A stretch of 64,000 bases of DNA from Prochilodus magdalenae. Lineage: Eukaryota; Chordata; Actinopteri; Characiformes; Prochilodontidae. The stretch lies in NCBI GenBank assembly GCA_024036415.1, contig JAMWET010000949.1:270501-334500 (forward strand), written 5' to 3'. Position 1 is the first letter of the stretch. Each line of letters begins with the position of its first letter. The position numbers were made by a program, and so were the translations under genes. Of this stretch, positions 48,776-60,046 are shown in pieces. The notes below the pieces were generated by a model that was given only the letters and a program-made list of their open reading frames with translations, had not been told where the DNA came from and made no database searches.

Positions 48776-49377
48776 ATTGTTCCTAGCAACCTTCATCTTA
48801 CTACCGAATAGCATTGTGGTCCAATACTTCCTTCTGAGTATATATATATATAGAGTTGCCTTTAACAGTAGTGTTAGAGCCATACATAAGGTTTTATATT
48901 GTTTATTTGGGTATGAGTATTTTTTAAAATTTTTCTATTATTTTATGTAAGTAACTATAATGTCAGTTTAAGCTAATAGTGATTTTTAAAAATTGGGACT
49001 TTTAATTTGATAGCGTGTGAAAAGATACTTCGTTCGGCGGGGCTTCACGAGCTGTGAAGGAGAGATGGAAGGATTTGGGGAGTACGGATGCACACAGTTT
49101 TCTGACCATGCTTGCTGTGTTTAGAAATTATTTGAAAGGAAATGTTATAAAAGGAAACCCGTTATAAAGACTTTTTTGTTGAACGCACAGTCTTGCACGC
49201 GTCCATTACTATCCAGAGTGCTTTCCTGAATGACACAGATCCTGTATCTGTCGCCATAACAAGTAGTATGGCAAGACTTTGTAGAAGGCTGTATTCAAGT
49301 TCAATTTAATTTCATTAATATTCAGTTTGCCCTCAGTCCTATGAGGTCTCCCGCAACCCAGAAAGATAAACAGTGCA
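48776..49377. other. Intron sequence, no feature
   Basis: A short (TA)n at 48838-48852. Otherwise AT-rich and unremarkable. Confidence 0.35.

Positions 49378-49413
<36 letters not shown>
49378..49413. repeat. (GAT)n trinucleotide microsatellite
   Basis: Twelve uninterrupted GAT units, followed 22 bp later by an oligo-T run (about 49434-49449). Confidence 0.95.
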
Positions 49414-49539
49414 AACAATAATATTCAGGTTGCCCTTTTTTTTTTTTTTGAGAACATACAATCATAAATAATGACTTCCTGAAAGCTACATATCCTTTAA
49501 TGCCCATAGTAGTCAGGTCTTCTTTTCTCATAGTGGAAG

Positions 49540-49805
49540 GGCATCTTTCAGATAAGTATCTGATGGTGAGAGTTTTAGTAGTCTACCAGGTTATGCATTG
49601 TTGTAAGTTTCATTTTCTTTGTATGTCTTTATCTATGTTCTATTCTAATTCTGGAATCTCTGTTTTCCACACATTTTCCTTGGACTATCTAGGGATTATC
49701 TTTATATCTCCTCAGTAATATCCTTTGAAAAGTCAATACTTAGTAGCTGCTGAGACTGGAAATGAAATAAATGAAGGGTGGTCTCCGATATTTGCACAGT
49801 ACTGT
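49540..49805 (+). mobile_element. Old DNA-transposon relic (end)
   Basis: TCTGATGGTGAGAGTTTTAG, GTTTCATTTTCTTTGTATGT and, at the end, GGGTGGTCTCCGATATTTGC, then ACAGTACTGTA. Shares words with 38755-38840. Probably the same family. Confidence 0.5.
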
Positions 49806-49979
49806 ACATTTTATTTAGTTTCACTTCAACTGCTCATCTGTACTGGATCCCCACCAAGCAAAGTGCTGATCTTATGTAGATAGCTGAAACTATTTGACCT
49901 CTGCAAGCCTGCAAAGTGCAAGGCTGCATCTGACACCTGAAAAGGACCCTTAAGAGACAAGTATGAAGGCAAACACATC

Positions 49980-50350
49980 TCTATCTGAATCATTTCCTTG
50001 ATCGCGGGCTGGTTTCCGCTCCCTTCTTCTGGTGCAACTCAACCACTTCAGCTCCAGAGCAGATGAGCCTCTACGCAATCACAGCTATTTGCCAGACAAA
50101 AGAGGAGATGGCTCGATAAGAGCATTTCCATAAAATAAATGTCTCTGAGAGGCAACGTCACACGGCTGATTGAGCACAATGATGTGTTGCCGCCACATCA
50201 AAAGAAACCGGTGATGGGTCCAAACACCTCCAGCTATTCTAACGACGGGGCGTTGAGCTGCACTGGCCTACGAAACGTAGGCATTCCACCAGCTCCTTGT
50301 GTAAATATTTGCCATCGGCGTCTCCAGTGAGAGCGGTTTCTCAGGGAGCG
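49980..50350. other. Intronic repeat-free island (possible conserved non-coding element)
   Basis: Free of known repeats, CpG-containing, with GAGAGGCAACGTCACACGG and a small foldback CCTACG-AAA-CGTAGG (about 50269-50283). Confidence 0.3.
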
Positions 50351-50363
50351 AATGCTTGGCACT

Positions 50364-50393
50364 CAGAGAGGGAGAGGGAGAGGGAGAGGGAGA

Positions 50394-50442
<49 letters not shown>
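50364..50442. repeat. (GA)n microsatellite
   Basis: GGGAGA-type units grading into 20 or more pure GA units. A purine-only strand of about 80 bp. Confidence 0.95.
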
Positions 50443-50446
<4 letters not shown>

Positions 50447-51571
50447 ACTTTGGAACGAACACAGGAAAGCCTCAGGGCGGGTGGTGGCTGCCCTGCTGAA
50501 GACCACACACGCAGAGGGCCTTGAGAAAGCAGGCCACCTAAGGAACAGCAAGAGCGGCACAGAAAGCGAGAAGCAGACGTGTTTGAGTTGGAAAGGTGCG
50601 GGCGAAGGCGATGAACATTAGGGAGATTATTCCAGCATTTGGGATGGGAGAAGGTGAAGCAGGTTTTCGGAGCGTGCTGTTCTTAAGGTTTTTTGTGGGG
50701 ATCGCAGGCGGACGATGGAACGCCAAAAAATAGGTTGTTTTTGGAAAGGAAGCGCAGGGGCCGGCGTGAAAGCTGAAAAGGATCCACTGTTAGATAAAAA
50801 AAAGGATCAGATAAGACACAGAGAAATAGGCAAATGATCTATTTACATGTATTGGACAGGGATGTAAAAATGCATTAATGCATCTTGATTGGCGACTCAG
50901 CTGTATCAGTTTGTTTATCATATATGCTAAAATCTGCACCAACTTTTTGACAGTTTTTAGATGTAACAGTCCAAAAAAGCTGTCTGTACAATTTAATCGT
51001 CTATATATTTCAAATTGTCCTTCCTTTGGCATTTGTGTAATAAGTGAACGCTCTGTGATATGTCTGATTGTTGAATCCCAATGAATCCTGTTGAAAATTA
51101 GGATTTTATGAAACATCAAAATTTTAAATGACAGAATAATACTTTACTACTTTTTACTTTTTTGGTGCCAATATCAAAACCTTGAATACCCAATACCAAT
51201 TAGACAAATGTTTAATATGAGGGTTGTTAACTGTGGTGTTGTCAAAGAGCACTGCTGCAAAATTGCTTAAGATGTCAAAGAAAATGCACAGATGGATCCT
51301 TGACCAGATCAAGCCAGACTGCTTAAACAAACAAAAGTGCTCTTATTGTGTAGGTAAGATAAAAGAGGAAGAAGGCCACCTACAACACAACAGACAGAGA
51401 CAATTAGAGAGAAAACATAAACTACATAGACACTCTACTACCCCGCAGAAACAAACACACAGCTAACATCACCACACTGTGAGCGTTTCGTTTTGCATTT
51501 TGAGATTTGTTACCAGACTGAATCAGAGCTTCCTCTGATATCTGACCAGGCATCATCTACTGATGCAGGAC
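50443..51571. other. Intron sequence, nothing recognised
   Basis: GA- and GC-richer until 50,780, then AT-rich. No exon signals seen. Confidence 0.3.
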
Positions 51572-51800
51572 TCTAAAGGCGCAGTGGTTAGCACCATCGT
51601 CTCACAGGATGAAGGGCCGTGGGTTTGAGTCTTAGCCTGGGCAACCAGGTTGTTTTCTTTGTGGAGCTTGCAAGTTCTCCCCATATCTGCATGGGTTTCC
51701 TTCCACACTCCAAAGACATGCAGTCGGGCAAGCTGGGGATGCTAAATTGCCCCTGGGATGGGCTCCAGTCCCCCACCACAACCCAGAAGGATAGCTGGTT
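51572..51800 (+). mobile_element. SINE-like repeat with tRNA-type head
   Basis: GGCGCAGTGGTTAGCACCAT (A-box-like), GTGGGTTTGAGTCTTAGCCT (B-box-like, about 51619), then GTGGAGCTTGCAAGTTCTCC, GCATGGGTTTCCTTCCACAC and CCAAAGACATGCAGTCGGGC. I remember this phrase order as an abundant fish retroposon. Confidence 0.75.
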
Positions 51801-52299
51801 TAGAGGATGAATGCATGAAATAATGCAAGACCAGTGTGTCAGATGGTCTTTATTTTAGATCCAACCCACCTTGCAACATATAGAAATGAAGGCAAACTGT
51901 GGACCCTCTGGGGGCCCCTGAGGACCAGTTTTACAACCATAATAGTATATTACCTATACCGATCCTAAAGAATTCAAATGGCAGTGTACTATTTCACATA
52001 CTATTTAGTGCGGTAGTGAGCTGGTTTGGACACAGTCAAAAAACGATGCTGCATAAGTCAGACATATACTATGCAGGTTAGGAACGTGTCGCCCAGTCTG
52101 CGGGACATGCTGCTTTATAACATTCATTGGTTTGGCTATAGTTTTAAGTGCTGAATGTCATTCAGGAGATAAAGCTCAGCGAGTCTTTGGACTGTCATTT
52201 AGCAGAGCTGAGAGACAGATGCAGTGATAGCAGGCTGTTACTTAATATTATATATTTGAATTACAGTATAAATGTTATAATAATATATACACCCAGCAA
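51801..52299. other. Intron sequence, no feature
   Basis: No repeat or exon recognised. Confidence 0.3.
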
Positions 52300-52870
52300 G
52301 CACTTGTAAAAAAAACCTGTACACCACTCATTCAGGCAATTATTTAATCAGTGCCGTGCACACAACCATAAAGAAATGGACCTGTAGCTCCAGGTAATGT
52401 GCACATCAATCATCAGAATGGGAAAAAAATGTGATTTCAGTGGTTTTAATGTTTGCTGGTGCTGCTTTGAGCATTTCTATAACTCCTAATCTGCTAGGGG
52501 TTTCCTGGATTTCAGTCTCAGGATGGCACAAGAATTGAGAAATGGTGAAGAAGTGGTGATGAGAGATGTCAACAGAAAATGGACAGATGAGTTCAGACTG
52601 ACAGAGAGGTCACAGTAACTCAGATAACCACACTGTACAATTGTGATGAGCAAAAAAAGTATCTTTGAATGGAGTCCAGTTCTTTTCCGTGGCCTTTCCA
52701 GTCACCGAATCTTAATCCAACAGAACACCTCTGGAATGTGACAGAACTGGAAATGTAGTCACGTCAGCATGAACCAAAATATCAAATAAATGTGTCCAGC
52801 ATCTTGTGGAATGGTCAATGGAAACCACCTTCAGTATTAGCATAGCATTCCTAATCAAGGTCCCTATGCG
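52300..52870 (+). mobile_element. Tc1-like family C, internally deleted
   Basis: GTCACAGTAACTCAGATAAC is followed by a frame reading WPFQSPNLNPTEHLWNVTEL (about 52690-52750). This matches the Tc1 motif SPDLNPIEHLW that holds the catalytic Glu. The region with the two catalytic Asp residues is missing, so the element is non-autonomous. The end has TAGCATAGCATTCCTAATCA. Confidence 0.75.
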
Positions 52871-53274
52871 TTTCTCAGGACTGGTATTGAGAATGAGTAT
52901 TCTATGTTCTGTTTAAAGTGAAATTCGACTAGATTCTGGAAGTTAAGGCTAAAAATCAGGCTAAAAAAGCACCGTGTGTCCCAGGCTGCAGTGTCTGCAC
53001 TGGTTTCACCTCACGAAAATAAAAGGGCAGGTTGGCATGCACAATGTGCTTGTGCGTGTTTCAGAAAGTGTAGGGTGGGAGATTTGTGACAGGTGCAGCC
53101 CCAATCAGTGCCACACTGCCCTGGGTGTCACATTTATTATCCCGGAGTGTGCAGTAATGGGGCCCTGTGTGTGCGGTGAGGTGGTTATTAAGAGGCTGAT
53201 GTCAACACTCAGTCTGCAGAGCACGGCCTAATCAGCCAGCACTGCTATAGCCTCCCACACACACACGCCTGGGC
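52871..53274. other. Intron sequence, no feature
   Basis: GC-moderate, no repeat words. An 85-codon open frame (52974-53231) without domain or splice support. Confidence 0.3.
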
Positions 53275-53584
53275 TGCAGGCCATGCCTGTCACACACACA
53301 TCACACACACTCTCACATGCTAACACACATTTGCATAACCACACACCAGAGCTGACTGTGCCATGCCCAAACACACACACACACACACACACATACTAAT
53401 ACAGAGGACAGCTATACACACTCACACACACACACACATACCACACAAACACATTCATGACCACACACTCTCAGATCGCCACACACTAACACAGGCCGCT
53501 TGTTTATGTTCATACCACGTCACACCCGTTCACACACTCATGTTAGTTTTGTGTCGAGTCATTCCATTACGCCAGTCTCCCACC

Positions 53585-53618
<34 letters not shown>

Positions 53619-53620
53619 TA
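53275..53620. repeat. CA-rich region with (CA)n and (CT)n microsatellites
   Basis: Scattered ACACAC runs, a pure (CA)n at about 53367-53391 and a pure (CT)n at 53588-53617. Confidence 0.85.
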
Positions 53621-54224
53621 AACACTCTGAAATGCGCTCGCTGCGTTTTTGCATGCCGCTGTAAGACTCACAGAATAAAAACACAGAACAGCTGAAATCC
53701 ATCCACTATCTGAGGTAATGCACACAATTTATATACCAACAATCATAGAAGAGTAAAGCTGTGGGCAATAAAACTTGCCCGGGCTGGCATCATCTTCAGG
53801 TTACCATGTGGAATAATATGCGGTACGTGGTTAAAGTTACACTCTTTAAATTTTGGGGAATTGGAGACCTCTCTGATGGACATGTGGAATTGCACACACT
53901 ATGCAGAAGAGCATTTTTTAAAAACAGGCTCTGCTTTGGACCACTCACCTGAGAGAATATATCTGATGTTAATGAGCTCGTTGTGAGAGAATTCCATAAG
54001 AACTTGGTAAGTCATATGTCGTCTGGGGATGTAACTGAATTATACACTACTGACATCATGTCTTCATCAGTATAAGGTTGATTTTGCATCTGAGATATAA
54101 ATACTGAGACGGACTTAATGAGTCCCTGCAAGGCATTCATATGTTAAGGGATATGAAGTGAGTGGCCATGAACTCCAAAGCTCCTGCTTTTAAATGATAC
54201 AGGGTGGCTCACAGAGTGACTTTT
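53621..54224. other. Intron sequence, no feature
   Basis: No repeat or exon recognised. Confidence 0.3.
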
Positions 54225-54437
54225 AATAGACTAACAAAAACCATCATCTCATTCCATCATTCATATCAGTTCAGCGTTCTCCAGTGGCCTTTCCAGTCAC
54301 TGGGTCTGAACCCAACAGAACTCGTCTGGGATGAAGTACAACAGAAGGAGAGTCATAGTTCAGTGCAGTTGAAAACTCTGCATTACATGACACAATCATA
54401 TCAGCACGGACCAGAAACTCACTATTTAATTAACTAG
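54225..54437 (+). mobile_element. Tc1-like family C, catalytic-Glu fragment
   Basis: The frame 54204-54437 reads FSVLQWPFQSLGLNPTELVW, then DEVQQ, which corresponds to the WP--SPDLNPIEHLWD motif of Tc1 transposases, and ends ...QHGPETH. Only the C-terminal end of the transposase is left. Confidence 0.75.
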
Positions 54438-54454
54438 GCTAATCTTTACCAGAC

Positions 54455-54882
54455 AAGGCATGGAGATGTAGAGGTTCCTAATGGAGTCCTGTGATAATCC
54501 GTCCCATACAGCTTGAATACTCTCACACAGTTCCTGCAGGTAGGGGTGAATGTGGAGTGACACCAGGCCTTCTGGACATCTTGGCACTGACCACGGTGCC
54601 TCCACACACGGATTCGCTGGTCATCTTAACCAAGACAAACGCGGGACTCGTTACTAAAGATGATCCGCTGCCATTCTGAGTCACTGCATGACTGTCTGGC
54701 TCAAACCGCTGCGGTCTGTGGTGACACTGACGTGGTGTTAAGCTCATGATGCTGGCACTAACAGGATGACTTATATAGAGCATCACTGCCTACTGAATGT
54801 CCACCATCACAGCTCATTCCTGTTGCTTGATTCCTTCTGGGTGCAACTATTTGGGCAACTATTCTTTTGAGTGTGAGTGTAA
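54455..54882 (-). mobile_element. Tc1-like family B copy
   Basis: GAGATGTAGAGGTTCCTAAT at left and the terminus CCTTCTGGGTGCAACTATTT, then TTCTTTTGAGTGTGAGTGTA at right. The reverse strand encodes EWQRIIFSNES (about 54650-54680) and DQRIRVWRHRG (about 54585-54625), as in Tc1 transposases (FSDES..., then -RVWR--GE). Frames are broken. Confidence 0.8.
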
Positions 54883-55424
54883 TTTGATCAGGGGCTGTTC
54901 CTGCATTCCACCGTGTTTCCTGCATGTCTATTTTCACAAGAATGTGAGCCTTCGTGGATCTCGATATTAAATCCTGTCAGCAACCTGAGCAAGCAGCTCC
55001 AGCATACCACATGAAAAATGGTTTCATAGTAAAGCAGGGAGTAGAGGTAAAGTGAAGAGACAAACTAAAGCTGCAGGGAAATGCAGGAGGAGATCTGTTC
55101 AAATCAGAAGGCAGGCTGTGAGAAGGCGATCTCAGCCTGAAACATATTTGAGAAATTACATCAGAACCCGACAGCACTTAACACGAATGGTCAGATCCCT
55201 CTAAGCTTGGGCCTAAATATTTCAAGCTCAAACGTGCAGCAATGAAAATATAAATAGCAACTCGAATCTGGATTGGAGGCAAAAAATTAGATCAGGATGT
55301 CTTTAGCCATGAGAGTTGACACACTGGCTCTATAAAGCAATACACTAAAAGAGAGAGAGTCTGAGTGAGAGACAGGCAGAGCGAAAGCGTGAAAGAGAGG
55401 GTCTGAGACAAGCCATTGATCTAC
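54883..55424. other. Intron sequence up to the 55425 exon donor
   Basis: No exon-like signal. The donor of the 55425-55559 exon (AAG|GTAGATC on the minus strand) marks its right end. Confidence 0.35.
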
Positions 55425-55559
55425 CTTGACTCTTTGAAGGGCCGAGGGCCTCCACTGCCTCGTGTATCTGCGCCGAGCTGCTCTTAAAAGCTGACAGGAA
55501 GCGGCGGAGAGCAGCCTCCGATGCCGAGCCCCTCAGATCCTCATAACATGAAAGGACAT
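55425..55559 (-). CDS. Internal coding exon of the coiled-coil protein
   Basis: 135 bp between an acceptor with a pyrimidine tract (TCTTTTTGCAG, 55560-55570) and the donor AAG|GTAGATC. It enters in phase 1, completing an Asp codon with the G left by exon 58351-58498, and leaves in phase 1. It encodes D-VLSCYEDLRGSASEAALR, then RFLSAFKSSSAQIHEAVEAL and GPSKSQ. Predicted to be mostly helical and amphipathic. The splice sites and both phase matches make the exon reliable even though the protein family is unknown. Confidence 0.85.
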
Positions 55560-55875
55560 CTGCAAAAAGAAAGAGGGAGAGAGAGAAGGGATGCTGCATC
55601 AAAAAGGCCCTGTGGAGATGTTGGAAGCGCGTCTTTTTTAATCCGTGCAGAGGAGCGGTTCGGAACGGGCTGGGACGTTCACTCGCAGACTAATTCATCT
55701 CAAAACACAGAGGGGCTGGAGCATTTGCAATTCAATATGAAGAGCAGGCGAGCCGAAAGAGAATTACACACAGACACCACTGAAGATGGAAAATGGACAC
55801 CAGAGACACCAGCTTTTGGAAATCTATCTATACGCTGCCACAGTTTATTTTTAAATCCCCCAAGATACAGATTTA
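55560..55875. other. Intron sequence, no feature
   Basis: GA-rich patch near 55565-55590. A 154-codon open frame on the plus strand (55521-55985) overlaps the exon and a MITE and is judged spurious. Confidence 0.4.
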
Positions 55876-56010
55876 TTATGGAGGACTTCATGTTATTAAG
55901 ACACCCACTATGTAGGTTTACAGTTACTGACTGTGGTCCACCTGTTGCTGCACAATTCATCAGCTCCCCTCTGCCCTATCCATGAATGGTTAAGAACCAC
56001 CACAGACCAC
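55876..56010 (+). mobile_element. MITE-like repeat, copy 3 (fragment)
   Basis: TTTACAGTTACTGACTGTGG, TCCACCTGTTGCTGCACAAT and GGTTAAGAACCACCACAGAC match the family at 5990 and 57530 (reverse). Confidence 0.6.
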
Positions 56011-56344
56011 CCCTGAGCATTTGTATTAGTCTGAAGGTGTACCGGAGTACATGTATCAGACATAGCAGGGCTTCAGGAAAAGTTAATTCCAGCCAGGTAT
56101 TAAAATTTTTGGCTTTCATAAATTATGCCTCAAGCAAAAAAGTATGTCCAGTGTCAGTGGGTAGAGCTAAATGACTGTGGGCTGAACAGACTGATATTTG
56201 TAAATCCAATCCAAATCGTGAGTGGGAAATGGGCAGTTTTCAAATGTGTCCGATATGTCTTGGACTCAGCAGTGTTCGTACTCGTCTCAGCCAATTTATT
56301 TTTCTGGTCTCAAATTGCAAAAAAATAAAGGTTGCCAGGAATAT
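56011..56344. other. Intron sequence, no feature
   Basis: No exon or named repeat. Confidence 0.3.
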
Positions 56345-56980
56345 TAAATTATAATATATGTAGACTGATATGGACAATATATATTTAGCTACACATACAC
56401 AAGTAGTGTCTCTCAGTATGGCGTCGGGCTGCCATGTTTGCTAGAGGTTCCTACTGGGGTCCTGTGATAATCCATCTCATGCAGCTTGAATATTCTCACA
56501 CAGTTCCTGCAGATGGTGTGGTAGAGGCGAAGGTGGAGTGACACCAGGTCTTCTGGACATGTGACGCATGACAACAAACCATGCATCTTTGTGCTGACCA
56601 CGGTTTCTCCACACACAGATTTGTTGGTCGTCTTCACAAAGACAAAAGCGGGACTCGTCACCTAAGATGACCCGCTGCTAAGATGAGTCACTCCATGACA
56701 GTCTGGCACGACACCACTGCAGTCTTTGGTGATGTTGACATTGCGTTAAGGGTGGTCATGGAGCAGTCTGCATGCATGTAGTCGTGTGTTATGCAGCCAC
56801 CTGCCAATGGTGCCTGCCCTGGCACTAACAGGGTGTCTCATGGTGGGCATCACTGCTCGCTGAATGTCTGCAATCATGAATGTTGGGTCAGTCAGGTATA
56901 GCGATAATCATTTGAATGCCTCACAATGTCAAACCTACCCACTAAGTTTCATTCCTGCCGGTTAAACTATTTGTGCAGCT
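56345..56980 (-). mobile_element. Tc1-like family B, longest copy
   Basis: TAGACTGATATGGACAATAT and CACAAGTAGTGTCTCTCAGT at left, AGTTTCATTCCTGCCGG at right. On the minus strand lie remnants of the FSDES region (about 56640-56670: DESRFCLCE-like) and of RQVAA (about 56805). Stop codons and small gaps prevent a full frame. Confidence 0.8.
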
Positions 56981-57015
56981 TTTTTTTTTTTTTTTTTTCG
57001 ATCTTTTTTTTTAAA
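56977..57015. repeat. Two oligo-T runs
   Basis: A T tract of about 20 bases (56979-56998) and one of 9 bases (57005-57013), directly after the Tc1-like copy. Confidence 0.8.
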
Positions 57016-57094
57016 CTTTCGATCCATCCTTACCGTCATTTGTACCAGAAAGAGATTGAGACTATTTAACACCTGTACCTGAAGAGAACTGCAG

Positions 57095-57260
57095 TTTTGG
57101 GGATTTTGTTATTTGGCCAGGTCTCATTTGGACCTGGATTTGACTTGGTTTCGCTTTCATCTGTCCTTGGTCTCAACTTGGACTCTGTCCTGTTTAGACT
57201 CGATCTCGACTTGGTCTTGACTTGTCATAGTCTTGGGCTTGGCAAAGGTGGTCTTGACTA
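57095..57260. repeat. Degenerate GGTCTTGACTTGG-type repeat
   Basis: Irregular copies of words such as TTGACTTGGT, CTCGACTTGG, TCTTGACTTG and CAACTTGGAC over about 160 bp. I recall this type as frequent in fish genomes. Confidence 0.5.
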
Positions 57261-57529
57261 CAGTCATGGCTCAGTTCACTGTTTGGTAACACTCCATATG
57301 AATCCTGTATTCCTATGAATCTGGGACAGGAATACATTGCTGGATGATTGAGATGCTGTTTTATGACAGTTCTATTAGAAGAGCAAAACTCAGAAGACAC
57401 ATATAGGTTCTGTGCTAGATATAGAAATTTGATTACTGGTTCTGAGGTAAGTGAGGCAAGTGTTTGTTCAATACACCATTTCCCACCAAAATACTAACGA
57501 CTTTAACACCCCTACCCTTTAACAATTTG
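57261..57529. other. Intron sequence, no feature
   Basis: Nothing recognised. Confidence 0.3.
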
Positions 57530-57755
57530 TGCACAAACTGGCCACTTTATTAGAAACTCAACTTTATAGTTCCACCTTGCAGATGTACAGAGGCTGCAGT
57601 TCCCTTTTTCCATTCCATCCTGATAAACTGTGCAGCAACAAAAGGATTACAGTCAGTAATTATAAACCCACAAAGTGCACCTATATGGTAGGCATTTCTG
57701 ATAAAGTGGCCAATGAATGTAGATACGAGGTAGGTGTCTAATAAACTGGAAACAA
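57530..57755 (-). mobile_element. MITE with TTTATTAG/CTAATAAA ends
   Basis: Left end CTGGCCACTTTATTAGAAAC and right end GGTGTCTAATAAACTGGAAA, inverted. The reverse strand carries TATAATTACTGACTGTAATC and TTGTTGCTGCACAGTTTATC, matching 55915-55970. It includes an internal copy of the end motif (CTGATAAAGTGGCCAATGAA). A complete, though diverged, member of the family. Confidence 0.7.
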
Positions 57756-58166
57756 TACGCAGCAAGAGTAAACCTGCAGTGACCTCGTAAGTCCTCTACA
57801 GTGTGCGGGAGCAGAGTAGGAAGTCCAGCATTCAGCTTTAATGAGGAGTTATGATTGCCAGTGAAATGGAGTGGAGAACACACTATACGCGCTCTACTCA
57901 AAAACCAAACAAGTCTTCAGGTGCAAGGTTCAGAAACCACAAACACTGGACGCACACAACAGCACTTTGCTTCTTCCATTGCCTGAATGGCCTCACTAAG
58001 TGGCTGTTCTCAGAGACCTCTCCAACAGCTGCAGACACACACGCACACACACACGGACATATGCACACACCGCACACATGCAGAGCTCAGAACCTTCCCA
58101 GCATTCTGTACCAGCTACAGATGAAAATGAGCAGCAGGAAGTAAAGCAACATCATGTACAATTTGG

Positions 58167-58170
<4 letters not shown>
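57756..58170. other. Intron sequence, no exon seen
   Basis: CA-rich words at 58035-58075. No other feature. Confidence 0.35.

Positions 58171-58215
<45 letters not shown>
58171..58215. repeat. (CA)n microsatellite
   Basis: 22 uninterrupted CA units in the intron, about 135 bp from the 58351 exon donor. Confidence 0.95.
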
Positions 58216-58217
<2 letters not shown>

Positions 58218-58350
58218 CATCTTACAGCTCTTATCCTGATATCCCCTTTATATATAGAAACAGTTTAACATTTAATCTAAAAATAATATTCCTTTTAGAT
58301 GTACCATCGTATCCCATATAGCTGCGTTGGCGGATTCTTGGTGTATGTAC

Positions 58351-58498
58351 CTTGCAGTGGAGCACACAGACTGGTGGAGATATTTTCTTGGAAAGTTTGG
58401 TACGCCTGGCGGATCCCCTGCACCAGCTCCTCTATGGTTCGCACCTGCAGGCTGTACAAGCTCCTGTGGAACTCCAGCTCAGACTCCAGAGCTTGCAC
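58351..58498 (-). CDS. Internal coding exon of the coiled-coil protein
   Basis: 148 bp, acceptor TGTGGTGTAG (ending at 58499), donor CAAG|GTACATAC (58350). Phase 0 on entry and phase 1 on exit. It encodes VQALESELEFHRSLYSLQVR, then TIEELVQGIRQAYQTFQENI and STSLCAPLQ, a clear heptad-rich coiled coil (L/I/V at a and d positions). It continues the reading of exon 60874-61032 without interruption. The codon at the left border is GTG for Val, not a start. Confidence 0.87.
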
Positions 58499-59202
58499 CT
58501 ACACCACACAGCAGCAGAAGAAAAATACTCATCTCTACAGAGTCATGAGGGAAGTCATTACAGAAAAAAGCTGCTTTCAGTGAGGAAGGAGTTATTTGAG
58601 ACATCTTGAGGCCCAAATAGACCACACCTAAAAGGTAAAGAGAGTAGCTACCAACATACTGTATCAGTGCTCCCGCATAATATATCAGAGCTTCTGTATG
58701 AAGAGCATCATTTCAAGAACACGCTAACGAACAGACAGAGAGTACCACTCAGTCAGCTTCTGTGGAGTGTGTATTCCCTCATCCTACCCCAGAAATGGTA
58801 GGTCTTTAAAAATGCATTATGGGCCCATAACCCAGAATAAGGAGGTGCCTGGGCCACGATGGCCCTCACTGTAGCGAGGCGTCACAACAAGTGTTGCATA
58901 AATCATTGTGTTTTTCCTGGCAGGGCACAGTGTATCATGAATGATTCATGGCTTGGGCCCTCTCTGCCATCTCTTAAGGCGCAACTGGGGCTCTTTTCCT
59001 GAAATAACAGTTTCGATGACCCCCAAGGCCGGAGTGGGAGGGTTAGACAGGAACGCCCCGGCCAAGTTATTTTAGTATGAAATATTGATTGGCATTGACG
59101 GACCGTTAGCATAGGAACAAGATAGATTACCACAAAGAGGAAGCATGAGGTTGGATGTAGCGGTGGGAACAGGAAAGGAGATGAGGACAGAGAGAAGGGA
59201 TG

Positions 59203-59237
<35 letters not shown>

Positions 59238-59366
59238 GACTTGGAGAGAAAAAACGAAGCTACATACAGACAGACAGATACATAGACACAGTCAAACAGA
59301 CATAGACTGAAAGCTCTATTAATAGACAGACAGTCAGATACAGACAGATACATACATACACACATA
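58499..59366. other. Intron with possible conserved island and CAGA repeat
   Basis: The section 58840-59100 is repeat-free and GC-richer, with ATCATGAATGATTCATGGC (near-palindrome, about 58934) and GGAACGCCCCGGCC. A (CAGA)n microsatellite lies at 59202-59238, followed by imperfect CAGA/CATA repeats to 59366. Confidence 0.4.
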
Positions 59367-59492
59367 CAGTGGTGTGAGTTTGTGAACCCTTCAGAATTTC
59401 TGTATTTTTGCATAAATATGACCTCACACATCAGATTTCCAGTTGAAAAGTTGAAAACAAAAAAATGACCACAAACGACACAATATTACTTA
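59367..59492 (-). mobile_element. Duplicated end of a Tc1-like element (left direct repeat)
   Basis: CAGTGGTGTGAGTTTGTGAA through AATATTACTTA. It is almost identical to 60047-60168 and stops precisely at the TA where the family A element is inserted. Confidence 0.75.
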
Positions 59493-60024
59493 CAGGGGTT
59501 GGACAATGAAACTGAAACACCTGGTTTTAGACCACAATCATTTATTAGTATGGTGTAGGGCCTCCTTTTGCGGCCAATACAGCGTCAGTTCATCTTGGGA
59601 ATGACATATACTGCGTCCTGCACAGTGGTCAGAGGGATTTTAAGCCATTCTTCTTGCAGGATAGTGGCCAGGTCACTATGTGATGCTGGTGGAGGTTCGT
59701 CCTTCTTGGTGGTATGCTGACATTACCCTGGATACCGTGGCTCTTGATACATCACAAAGACTTGCTGTCTTGGTCACAGATGCGCCAGCAAGACGTGCAC
59801 CAACAGTTTGTCCCCTTTGAACTCTGGTATGTCTCCCATAATGTTGTGTGCATTGCAGTATTTTGAGCAGAACTGTGCTCTTACCTGCTAACTGAACCTT
59901 CACACTCTGCTCTTACTGGTGCAATGTGCAATTAATGAAGATTAGCCACCAGGCTGGTGCAATTTAGCCATGAGACCTCCCACACTAAAATGACAGGTGT
60001 TTCAGTTTCATTGTCCAACCCCTG
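59493..60024 (-). mobile_element. Internally deleted Tc1-like element, family A, copy 2
   Basis: 532 bp with inverted ends, flanked by TA (59491-59492 and 60025-60026). On the minus strand it has the same helix-turn-helix fragment as copies 1 and 3 ([20 protein letters not shown], about 59750-59810) and the same join to a C-terminal remnant. Low divergence from copy 1, including the join, points to amplification of an already deleted source. Confidence 0.9.
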
Positions 60025-60046
60025 TACATACACACATGCATACACA

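Noticed and set aside
55521..55985. 154-codon plus-strand frame
   Set aside because: It lies antisense to the 55425-55559 exon and runs into a MITE; no domain.
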